Source: Lytechinus pictus (lineage: Eukaryota > Echinodermata > Echinoidea > Temnopleuroida > Toxopneustidae). From it: 64,000 bases of DNA. The stretch is from NCBI RefSeq assembly GCF_037042905.1, contig NC_087257.1, positions 19,488,001-19,552,000 on the forward strand, given 5' to 3'. The position numbers were made by a program, and so were the translations under genes. Shown here one piece after another: positions 13,319 through 24,038 of this stretch. The first letter of the stretch is position 1. Every line of letters begins with the position of its first letter. Under the pieces are notes generated by a model. The model saw only the letters and a program-made list of their open reading frames with translations, did no database searches and was not told where the DNA came from.

Positions 13319-13851
13319 AATATACTTAGCTGTCAAATTTCTACCAGTGATCCTTTAATCTGCCTATCCTTCTTTTCTATAATTTCTGAGGAAACCATTA
13401 TGTTACAAATTTTAATTAGCGTCTTGATAATATGCATTATCTTATGCGTCGTGATAATATGCATTACCTGTCCCATTTCATTGTGAAGTCCTTGAATCTA
13501 CCTTTCTTCCTTTTTCCCAATGATTTCTTCGGTACATTTATGAACTGTAACAAATTTTAATAAGCCTCTTGATAATACGCATATGTTCAAGAGGCTAATT
13601 ATAATGTGTCGCTTTCGCTCTATTTTCTGCAATATAATAAATTGTTTACGACTCTTTAGCGTAATAAATGCGTTCTCATTCCCAGTTTAGATAAAATGTA
13701 CATCATTATTCGTATTCTTCTAATCAAAAAGCAAAACAGACTCCATGCATTATTTTCGTTTATTAAGTAAATGTTAGCATTTTTAATAGTATATACATAT
13801 CTATAAATACATTGTTCGATAAGTTTACACTCTAAAAAAGAAGAGTAAAAA

Positions 13852-14034
13852 ATATACCCAATATGGGGTAGAAAGGGAACAAGTATGTTTGCTATGTAAT
13901 TTTCCCCAATATTTGGCAAAATGCTAGTTTAAGGGTAAATTTCAACGCAACATTGCGTAAAGTTTGCTAAATATTTGGTATCATTTTACTCAGCAAACAT
14001 ACATGTTCCCATTTTACCCAATATTGGGTAAACT
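13852..14034. repeat. Foldback (inverted-repeat) element, arms about 67 bp
   Basis: The left arm (13852-13918) and right arm (13975-14034) are inverted copies. They share ATACCCAATAT, GGGAACAAGTATGTTTGCT and CCAAATATT. Each arm also contains the self-complementary block TACCCAATATTGGGTA or a variant. This is a MITE-like hairpin with no coding sequence. Confidence 0.7.
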
Positions 14035-14456
14035 TTTTTTTAGATAAATATAACTTATAAATCAGGTATTTACGATGTAAACATGCAAAAATCCAAAGAA
14101 TGACGTCAGAACTCTATCACTGTTGCATTTGTTTAAACAGAAAGACAAGCTTATGTGAAATCCATGCTCAATTTTGTTTTACCCTAGACTTATTATCCAA
14201 ACTTCTGGTAAAAAGGTAAACACGTATTACTTTAGGATGAAGCAACTTGAACCAGCTGTTCCTCTCAAAGGATAGTATCCGTGATAATTGTTTGCCTATA
14301 GCAAATAACTTGAATTTCGCTCTTCTGTTTCATTCCTCTTTGCTTCTCGACAATATTATTTCCCAACATTTGACTGTGTGTTTTATACAAATCAATAATG
14401 TGAATATCTAAAGGGGCTACCCGATAGGGCCTACCCGATTGGAGCACTTCCATAGT

Positions 14457-14490
14457 TCAAGTTTATCATGTAAGAACATGATAAACTTGA
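14457..14490. repeat. Perfect 15-bp hairpin
   Basis: TCAAGTTTATCATGT is followed by the 4-base loop AAGA and the exact complement ACATGATAAACTTGA. It is a cruciform or small stem-loop of unknown role. It is too short for a miRNA precursor and is not followed by a T-run. Confidence 0.7.
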
Positions 14491-16659
14491 GGAAATTGTA
14501 TTGATTAATGTTTTGAGGAGTCAGTGACCTCGAAGAGTTTGAATTAGGTCCTATTGGTATTAAGTAATGTAGAATTTCAACATGGATTTGATTAATGCTT
14601 CGAATTTTGAAGGGCAGAGAGCCATCCGAAGAAATTGTTGGGGTTTTTTACCAAAAAAAAGACAATGAGTTGTTAATATTTCAACATAAAGACAACTCTT
14701 CTGTGTGTTCGGCGGGCACCTTTAATCCAGGTGACAACAAATTGATGCAGCGCTCGATTTGCGTCCTGAGTCAAGTCTTTCATTTTGTGATATCTTTGGG
14801 AATCTGACGTTAAAGGTCGGTCTCAGACGTAAATAATTTTGAATGATACGCGTCTTTACAAACTCGGTTACACAAACTTTATTACACACGATAGCGTGCG
14901 TTTTGCTTTTGGCGGTTTCATTGTCATCAATTATATTGCTCAAACTGGAGTACATATGATCATGATGATAGGGTAGGGTTTGTACTGTAGATGCTATGAT
15001 GGAGTTTGCGCTCCGCGTACAGAGGATTCAAAAGTACGGCAAATGTATTCGAAATGCCCCTCAAATGACAAAGTACAACTGACAGGTACTTCTCCAAAAT
15101 TGGTGAACCGGAACATCAGTTTCTTCCTAAGTATCAAAGCTGATGAAAATTGGAAAAAATTATGAAGTTTGCTCAGAGTCAGTGACAAAACTGTTGTTTT
15201 TATTCACCAATTTCTGACAAGGACTCCTTTTTTGTTCTTTGTCATAAATGACATATTACAATACATCTTCTCGTTTTTTTTATCTTCCGCGCGTCAATAT
15301 GCAAAATATCGTTATTGACCTGGTCGAATCGAATTTTGTACGTGGAGGACCATGACAACAAACGCTTATTGAGCATAAATCACTGACGTATCACCGGAAC
15401 AAGAAGCATCTCAAAAACACTTCGTGCATAACTACAATTTCTACAAACGTCATCGGATACCAATAGACAAAGATGAGATCGATAGCAGAAGAAGCACGGA
15501 CCACATTACGATGTTACGGTTACAAGTTTAAGTGGATTAAAATATAGATGGATTGCCGATGAGGGCTGCAGGCGAGGCGAGAAGATGTATGCAAGATCAC
15601 AGCTAGGCTCCTGTGCTTCGGGGATCGGTTGAAACTGTTTTATATGGGCGATCTTTCATGTCTGTAGAGTTATTTTCGTGTTCACGTTCAGCCATGTTTT
15701 TGTGATCAAAGACGTCATTGAAATCGTATTTGGATAATGTTCTTCACACTTTACGTGCATTTAAGGAAGAAAGTTCAGCTGTTAAAGTCAGATTGATAAT
15801 TAATGTAAACAGGTAAGGCCTCGAGGTATTTATACATGTATAGGAGGGGTTGGAAAGATGATAAAAAACGGGTAATTTTTTCAATTCTCAAAGTAACAGT
15901 GGTATAGTTATACGACCTAATCTTCTCATTGAGATACTCTCCTTCCCTCATTTTCGTCCTCCTTTTCTCAATATTCCCTCCTTTTTTTCAACACTTGACA
16001 GATCATAAGAGCTGGTCGTCCCCGCCCCCTTCTCTTGCAGCGCCGCCTCCCAATGTCGGCATGGTAGAAATGGATAACCACCGATATCATGAATGAGAAA
16101 GGATATTCTCTTCTATCATTACCTAATACGAGTTTAGCTCGTCGTGATCCAGCTACAATCGACAAAGAAATTATTGGCAATTGTCATGATTGGGCACCTA
16201 AGCATAAAATAATATTGGAAAGTAGTAATTAAACTTTAAGGTTTTGTATCCCCCCCTTTTTTTTTTTTGCTTTGCTTTATGGTGGGGAGGCGTAACACAA
16301 ATGTCGTTTCTCCTTCAGGTACTGTCAAAGAGTTGGCATATTTGTGATGACTCTTTGAACATGTTTATTCTCAGGTTAATGACTCTTTGTATGATAAATC
16401 TGTAATATATGCGTGCTACTCATACTATATTGATTACGATCGGTATTATAGAATAGCAAGCAAGGAATTGTATTTGTTCACTATAGGGTTTGAAGGCGTA
16501 TCACAAAAATCCGTGTTTCTTCTTTTGGTATCTAAAGGTTGTCATGATTGTGACTTTTTGTTACCTCTCATTTTTAAGCTAACTACCCTCGGTATAATCA
16601 AGCAGCTGTAACATCTGCGTGCTCCTAACACTATACCAGGACAGCAGGGTAGTCTCTTG

Positions 16660-16840
16660 GCTCTGGACAACGACATATTTGCAATCGTTCGCCCGGAGCA
16701 AATCTTCGGATGATTTGCTGTCCGGTCCGCCAACTTTGGGCAAAAGCCTCTCAGCTCTCCATTCTGATTTGACTTGCATTTTCAAAGGAATTGGTGCGTT
16801 ACAGAGAGCGGCTCCGTCGTAATTGCGAAAAGTCTCTAAT
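16660..16840. repeat. Dispersed palindromic repeat family, copy A
   Basis: This segment shares CTCTGGACAACGACATATTT, the CGTTCGCCCGGAGC-like centre and GACTTGCATTTTCAA with copies at 18830-19065 and 21815-22060. Its centre folds back on itself (CCGGAGCAAATC against GATTTGCTGTCCGG). The open frames on both strands here come from this repeat. Confidence 0.55.
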
Positions 16841-18829
16841 CTTTCCTTGATCACATGTGGGAGGATATGCAAAGGCCTACTCAAGAATAAGGTATATAAA
16901 AAATAAATAATACACGAAGTAAAGTCAAGATTCAAGTTCCGGCTGTTATGAATTCGAATCTGTCCTTTCAGCTATTAAGTAAGCCATTGTCATCGGTCAA
17001 CGCCTAGCGATAAATTCCTTATTTTTATTACAGATCAGTCTCCTGATTTCATGGGTTTGTTCCATTAACTCCAAACTGGAGATCTTAACTATCTAATATT
17101 CTGGCCCTTAGACATTTAACCAGTGATAATCACACATTAGTGACGTTCATAGGGTCGTGTCTGCGTCGATTGAATGATTTCAATTACACTTTTTAACGAC
17201 TCTTCAAAGACTCAAGAGACTATTTCTGATCTTGCTTATTGATCCCATCATTCAAAATATTTATTTTTGTAAGAAAGGAAAAACTCAAGAGATCGGCTTT
17301 TGATCATTAGAGGTGACTGTGCGAGCGTGTATGTGTGTAGTTGTGCATTTTTGTTTTTTTTTACTTCATGTGCCCATTCATTATATCTCTTCTGGAAAGA
17401 AATATTTGAAAAAAACATGAAGTGAGAGAACAATTTGAATGATCGTTCTTATAGGCTCTTAGGTGCATTCCATTTTTTTCATTATCAGTACACATGAATT
17501 TCATTTTTTTTAGTTCCATATTGGTCATTTGCTCATGATTTTGTATTATGATTTAACATCTTTGAATTTCCAAAAAAAAATTGATTTATGTTGTTTATTC
17601 ATATATTACACGTCATATGCCGAATAACTATTAATCTTTGTGTGATATAGGACCGATGATCATTGTACAGGCAGTATGAATGTTTTAAGCAGAAGGGACT
17701 TGTCCCAAAAAATGTTTCTGCAACTTTGATTGTTCTCGGGATCGGCATTGAATTCGTAAAAGGGGGACCTTGGTCCATTTTAGACATTTCCTGCACAAAC
17801 TGGAAACATTATGTTCTTTTTTCGCACTATAACTCCGTGGATTGTATTGGATTCGATATGCTATTGGACGAGTTATAAAATAATTTTTCATAAAAGTAAT
17901 GAAAGAAGAATGATATTGAAATTTAATCGAAATCGGATATATATAAAATGAGACAGTTGTGATATCGCATGATTCGCTAAATTTCACAAAAGAGTTTTAC
18001 GCACATCTTCTGTTCAGCATGTAAATACGGACCATGATTGATGACATCACCCAGTCAATTGTTTTTTTCTAATCAGATAATATATGATTATCATGATGAT
18101 AAATGAACTGATTCCTTCATGAATAGTTTAAATTGTAATCATGTAACGTTATCAGTAGGATAAGATTCGATGAACTTTCATTATTTTCAAATCTGCAAAA
18201 ACTGCAACATTGTACATTCCATACAGTAAAATACAATAAAAATCTCATTAACATGTCACTGCGTTGTGCATTAAAGGTTTCTTGAAAATAGGCAAAATCT
18301 TAAAACGTCATAAATTTCTTACTTTTCAGCGTAGTGCGCGAATTATGTTTCACTTTATTCAAATCAACCTTTTTGGGAGGAGTGGGCCTCTCCTTACATT
18401 AATTTAGAATGACGTTACACCAAGGGATTGTTCGTTTGGATAGCCTACTATCGTGGACATGGGAGGATAGTTCCCAGGCAAATTCGAACTTACCTATAAC
18501 TTTTTTCAAGATACTCACTTCCAGACCTTTTGAAGGGTAAAGTGTTTCTTCAGACACGTCTGATAGTCCGGTATTGGTTTTGGTTGCGCGAAACAATACG
18601 TCGAATGCCCCAGAGGCATGGGCGAATCGACAAGGAGGACTGATTTGCTACTTCCGAAGCCTGGGCCCTGGGGTTGCTAATAACGTGGGCGGGGATGTAT
18701 TTCAACAACTCAAAAATGGACTCTATTCTCATCGGTCGAAAATCCGATCGGGGTTTTTTTTTTCGAAAGGGATTTTTTCGCAACAGCTTTCTGGAACGTA
18801 GAGAATCTATTGTCAAATGTCCTTCTCGA
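16841..18829. other. Gene-free stretch
   Basis: No exon or recognisable protein is seen. Segments at about 17885-18060 and 18270-18400 look like diverged arms of the long-TIR family that occurs intact at 26723-27313 (shared CATAACTTTCTTA/TCGGATGT-like and GATGACATCACCCA-like text), but they are too divergent to delimit. Confidence 0.45.
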
Positions 18830-19065
18830 CAATAAAGTCTTTGTCGACGGTCGGTAAATCGAAACAGCAGTTTCGTCCATGACTCTGGAAAACGACATAT
18901 TATTTGCGATTTTTTTTCGTCAGCTCTGAAACGTCGGACGATATTGCTGTTCCGATTCACCGACCCTCGAAAAAGACTTTACTGTGATTTGATTTGATTT
19001 GCATTTTCAATGCATTTGCTGCGTAGTAGGATTCATTCCGCGTCGGTGAGCGAAAACTCTCTCAT
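18830..19065. repeat. Dispersed palindromic repeat family, copy B
   Basis: Arms of about 36 nt, starting AAAGTCTTTGTCGACGGTCG (18835-18870) and TGCTGTTCCGATTCACCGAC (18945-18980), are inverted complements with a few mismatches. Between them lies CTCTGGAAAACGACATAT, shared with copies A and C. A tail ATTTGCATTTTCAATGCATT follows. It is probably a MITE. The 136-codon minus-strand frame at 18550-18960 overlaps it and is not called a gene. Confidence 0.6.
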
Positions 19066-19277
19066 ATGACAACACCGAGCGCGAACTTTGTGACCTTGAA
19101 CACATCTTTCTCATTTAATCTTCTAACTTATTTGTATACAGTTTGCTCTTCTAATTGCTTGGCGCAATGAAATGAGAAAGGACTTTGGTACATCTATATA
19201 TGAGATGGTTTCGAGAAGAAGAGTACAGCTTTGGCTTTGCTAAACATTATATTGTAAAACTACTCCACCTACACCCC

Positions 19278-19320
<43 letters not shown>

Positions 19321-21086
19321 ACACACACTGACCTTTTGCTGGGGCATAACTAAAGTCATAGTCACTTGTTCTTGTCCTTGCTTTTGTTCCAGAATGGAAA
19401 CCTCGTTTTCTTCAAAATCATTGGTCGTCCTTTGAAAATAAAGATTACTGTAAACAAGGACCTGAGGATACGTATAACCTCTATTATTGTCAAGCTGTAT
19501 ATCATCGAATACCTGAATATTTTGTTTTGTTCTGATGTTGTGGTTGGTGTGTCATTCATATTTGCGAAACCCCTAGTTTTGTCGAGCTTGGAGGTAAATT
19601 ATCATGTATGTAATATCATAAGGAGTCCGTTTTAATAAAAGAAAGTCGGCCAAAAATGGCCTGGAGTTAAAACCCTTGTCATCTTCCTCATGACGACGAA
19701 TCCAGTGTTACCGCTCCTGGGCGAAATGCATTTTTAATTCACCCCATCTGGGATTCTACTCATCTCAATTATTTTCTTGTAATGGAAAAGGGCGCCCTTT
19801 ACTCGTTATGAGGCTCATAATGGCCATGAATTTACTGATTTCAAAGCTATTACATGTGGGCCCTGACTCATTTACTATGAAGATAATTTAAGCAGCTTTT
19901 TAATTTAGCACCCATGTTGGGAATGGAGGTGAGAGACATCTCTCAGGCGAATAGGCGCGGGCGGCGCTAAGGGGGGGGGGGGCAGCAGGGAGACTTTCCC
20001 CATGATTTCCAAGTAGTATAAAAAAGAGAGAGATAATAATTGATTGAAAGAGAAAAAAATATATAGACATACATGCAGTTGACAAATTATATTTCTGACT
20101 CTGTATGTCTTTCTAATGCTCTTTCTCTCTCTAGCTCTTGTTCTGTCATTCTCCCTCTTTCTCTCTATCTATATCTTGCTCTTTCCCTCCCCGCTCTCAT
20201 TATCCATCTCTCACTACACCGACCTCTCCATCTTCCCTTGATTAAAATCTTCATTTAAAAAAAATTCTAAGTATCTTGACAATACGTGTTACCGGATGCA
20301 ATGAAACGAAAACAAAATATTCGTAGTAAATAATATAAAAGGATGCAATAACAGGGCGATCAATCTTACATTTCTTCTGCTTTGCAATCTTATGTTTGTT
20401 TTCCCTTATATTGCGATAATGCAGAAGAAGTCCATAGACATGAATATAATTGTACTAAATAATATACCACCCACTGAAATTATATTTCCGTATATCGCAT
20501 TCTTCTCTTCAGTTTTAACGACAGCCCTGCCTCTGACTTCAACAATGGAATGATTGCGTTCGTTGTAACCATCAGCGCATTGTAAAATTATTGGAAATTT
20601 CATAATGCTTCGATTAATATGATGTGATTAGACTGAGGAAATTATCTGATCATTATCGACACATCTATATATATTGAAATATGAAATAGACAGAAATGAA
20701 TTTAATAAAATATGTATATTCACTTCATATGAGTGAATAAAAATTTGCTTTCTGATTTCATCTCCGTTGATTAGGCATTTAGAATGTCCAGCCCCATGTG
20801 TGTTTGTCAAATCGCTGTCTAACGTCATCTTTGTGTTTTTTTAAGAAAATGTAAAGAATGTAAAATTATATTTGTTTTTTGCCACGTTGATTTACGTCAT
20901 CAAATTTACCTTCTTTTGTGTACTACTCTTTCTTTATTACGTGCAACAATATGATGATGGATTTTCGTTTCCATCTTTGACATTTCATTAGAATCATTAC
21001 AATTCAACCGTATTGTTATCAGCGCTATTTTGTGCAAACATGAATATTTCTTCTTATAAAACCTTATCCCCTCCCACCCCCCCCCC

Positions 21087-21130
<44 letters not shown>

Positions 21131-21814
21131 AACACACTCTCTGATTGATACTTTGTTCTCTCAATTTTGATTTTCTTTTTTTTTTAGTTGTTGTTAGTTT
21201 GTTTTGTTACAGGATGTTCACAAATTATATAACCATTGAAATTCAAATGAAAAAAAAACATTTACTTACAGTTAACTTACCAAATATTAACTTTATGATT
21301 TATGACCAGCCACAAAGCCCTGTATTAAAATAGTTGCTTAATGTTAAGTAAAAAATATAACCTTTTTTTAGCCCTGCTTTTCCATGAAATGTATAATATT
21401 TCATCAACTTAACCTTTTTTAACAGGAACTTTAGAAAATTCCGTCGTGGTAACGTGGTCGTCTAATGATTACTGCAATGAAATCGTTGATTTTAATTGGC
21501 TGTTAAGAAACGTTTCCATATTAGTTTCCATGCATTTGATGGTAAAGTTAGCGCTACTCTTACTTTTATGCAAATCAGGCCTTGGAACACAATCTTTCTA
21601 AGTCTGAGAATAACAGAATAAAAAGGGAGAGTATTCACGCCCCATAATAATCCCAATATATAACATGAATAAACAATTCTATGCAACCAATTTATGCCAA
21701 TATTGCATCGTCCCGACGTTGTTCTATTTCAATGATATAGCGTTTTCGCACCACGAGGCCGAACGCTTTCAAGAACACAGAAAATCACATGTCCTTCATG
21801 ATAAAGAGCAGCCA
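19066..21814. other. Gene-free stretch with CT microsatellites
   Basis: It contains poly-C plus (CT)n at about 19275-19318, a CT-rich tract at 20110-20230, and poly-C plus (CT)n at about 21079-21127. Nothing coding is recognised on either strand. Confidence 0.55.
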
Positions 21815-22060
21815 AGAAGTCTTTGTCGAAAATTGGTGAAATAAAACAGCAGTTTCGTTCTGGACTCTGGACAAACGACATATTTTTGCAATTTTTCGTC
21901 AGCTCCGAAAATTTGGAGGAAACTGTTGTTCCGATTCACCATTTTTTGACCTCACAGACCTCACAGCTGTTGATTTCCATTAGACGGGCATTTTCATTAC
22001 ATTTACTGTTCTAAAATCCGTTCTTTGTCGCAATGCGAACACTCCCAAATGTCATGAAAA
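21815..22060. repeat. Dispersed palindromic repeat family, copy C
   Basis: It shares AAGTCTTTGTCGA, AACAGCAGTTTCGTTC, CTCTGGACAAACGACATATT and GTTCCGATTCACC with copies A and B, again as outward-facing inverted arms. It lies about 400 bp upstream of the GPCR start codon. Confidence 0.6.
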
Positions 22061-22108
22061 CCAAAGAGGGTGTGCGGTAGTGTTCCCGCTTCCGAACGAA
22101 GAACGATA

Positions 22109-22137
22109 AAATGTGTGTGTGTGTGTGTGTGTGTGTA
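22109..22137. repeat. (GT)n microsatellite
   Basis: A short uninterrupted TG dinucleotide tract of about 28 bp, roughly 330 bp upstream of the GPCR coding start. Confidence 0.9.
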
Positions 22138-22469
22138 TTTGAGTTTTGTCAGACGTGTGTCAATCAGATATGAATATTTACGTCTGGGACCGACCTTTAA
22201 CGTCATCATCCGAAAGACGTGACCAGGGCTCGAACCTCGAACCTCTGCATCAATTTGTAACTTCCCCCACAGCTTGGATTACATGTGCAAGCCACAACGC
22301 CCAAAGATTCAAATTGTTTGGAATTGTTTTGGAATTGTTTAATTTGTAACCGTTCTCTTAGAACAGTCGGTAAGATTCCCCGTCGTGTTTCGACGGAGAA
22401 GTCAATATTCTTCCAATTAGCAAGACCTTTGCGTTACTTTCGATTTAATTTGTTTTTTCGTACAGAGCG

Positions 22470-22835
22470 ATGATGACGACTACGCCACCTCTTGGTGTGA
22501 ACGTGACTTTCCCATACATCAACGATGAGATGGTATCGGGGACGGCGGGACCGGATGACGAGGACGGAACGCCGACCGTCACCCTTACCAACTGGCTTGT
22601 GCCTTTGCTCTTCGGCATCATCACCGTTGTCGGCGTCAGCGGCAATGCCATCGTGTGTTACGTCATATCCGGTCATGTTCAGATGAGAACTGCAACGAAT
22701 TACTACATAATGAACTTAGCTATCACGGACATTGCGTTTTTAGTATGCTGTGCACCGTTCACAGCGGCTGTTTATGCAACGAATAACTGGATCTTTGGAA
22801 GATTTATATGCAAATTCGTCATGTACATGATGCAG
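22470..22835 (+). CDS. GPCR exon 1: N-terminus, TM1, TM2, start of TM3
   Basis: Encodes residues 1-122 and ends in phase 0 after MMQ, inside TM3, at donor GTATGT. Two ATG codons stand in tandem (22470 and 22473); the first is used here, but either could serve. The N-terminus has no signal peptide, as is usual for this family. The opposite-strand frames at 22434-22676 are shadows. Confidence 0.92.
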
Positions 22836-24006
22836 GTATGTAGCAGAGTATTCCATTTTAAAGAATTTGTTTATCAATTCATTTTTATATTCATTTCACT
22901 TCTATTTCATTTTTTTTTTACATTAGGTTGATTAATTTTTAATTTTTTATACGTTTTGTATTAGATCATTATTATCATCTTATTCCCATTTTTTTTTTCT
23001 CGCCTGCAAGCAGAGCGAGACTATAGGCGCCGCTTTTCCGACGGCGGTGTAGCCGGCGACGACGGTGGCGTCGTAAACATTAAAATCTTAACCAGAATTT
23101 AAGTTTTTGAAATGTCATCATCACTTACGAAGTATATGAACCTAGTTCATGAAAGTCTAATCAAGTACCACTAAATATCCTGCATGAGTATCAGGTCACA
23201 TGACTAAGGTCAACGGTCATTTAGTGTCAATGAACTTTGGCCATCTTAGAAGTATTTGTTGAATTGCCATCATAACTTTGAAAGGTTATGGATCTAGTTC
23301 TTAAAACTTAGACATAAGAGTAACCAAGTATGAAATCTTGCCAAGATTTCATGAACTGTGATGAACTTTATTATTTATAGAGAGCGAGAGAGAGAGATAG
23401 TGATGTACAGGGATAAAACAAAGAGCTGGACATGACATATTAAAATCAGAAATAAGTTATTTGATGTAAAAACTAGACCACCAATAAATTTGGTGTTTAT
23501 TAAAAAGCCCACCGACATGACCGAAGTTCAGTATGTTTCTTTACATTTGATATAAGTTATGTGCTCCTTTATTTTCCTCCACTCTTTGTGAAACCAATAT
23601 CATTCTGAGATATAAAGTTTTGTACATCCCATAGGTTTCATTTCTTTTGTTCACGACCGATATCAGATTTGAATTTTGAAAACTTAATTAATTGAATAAA
23701 AAAGGATTAAGCCTTAGATATCGGGATATTTCATGCGTTTAGTCTTACAACGTGACCGGGATATTTCATCTGAAAGGGCAGACCATTCGCCTATTTTTAG
23801 ACAAAACGGACCTTGATTAGTATGAACCCGGTATATAGGCCTATTCATTTAGAAATACGTATTTGTTTTTATTTGGGGTTATTGCCCATTTACACTGTGT
23901 TTGGATATATTTCGTGTGAACAACATATTCCATGCTAGGTTTTCATGAATTGTATTATTATTATTATTAGTATTAGTAGTAGTAGTAGTAGTAGTAGTAT
24001 ATAGTA

Positions 24007-24038
<32 letters not shown>

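Noticed and set aside
18550-18960. 136-codon minus-strand open frame
   Set aside because: It overlaps the palindromic repeat copy B and shows no domain; similar frames occur at copy A for the same reason.
22434-22676. Minus-strand frames opposite GPCR exon 1
   Set aside because: They are antisense shadows of a well-supported exon with higher GC content.
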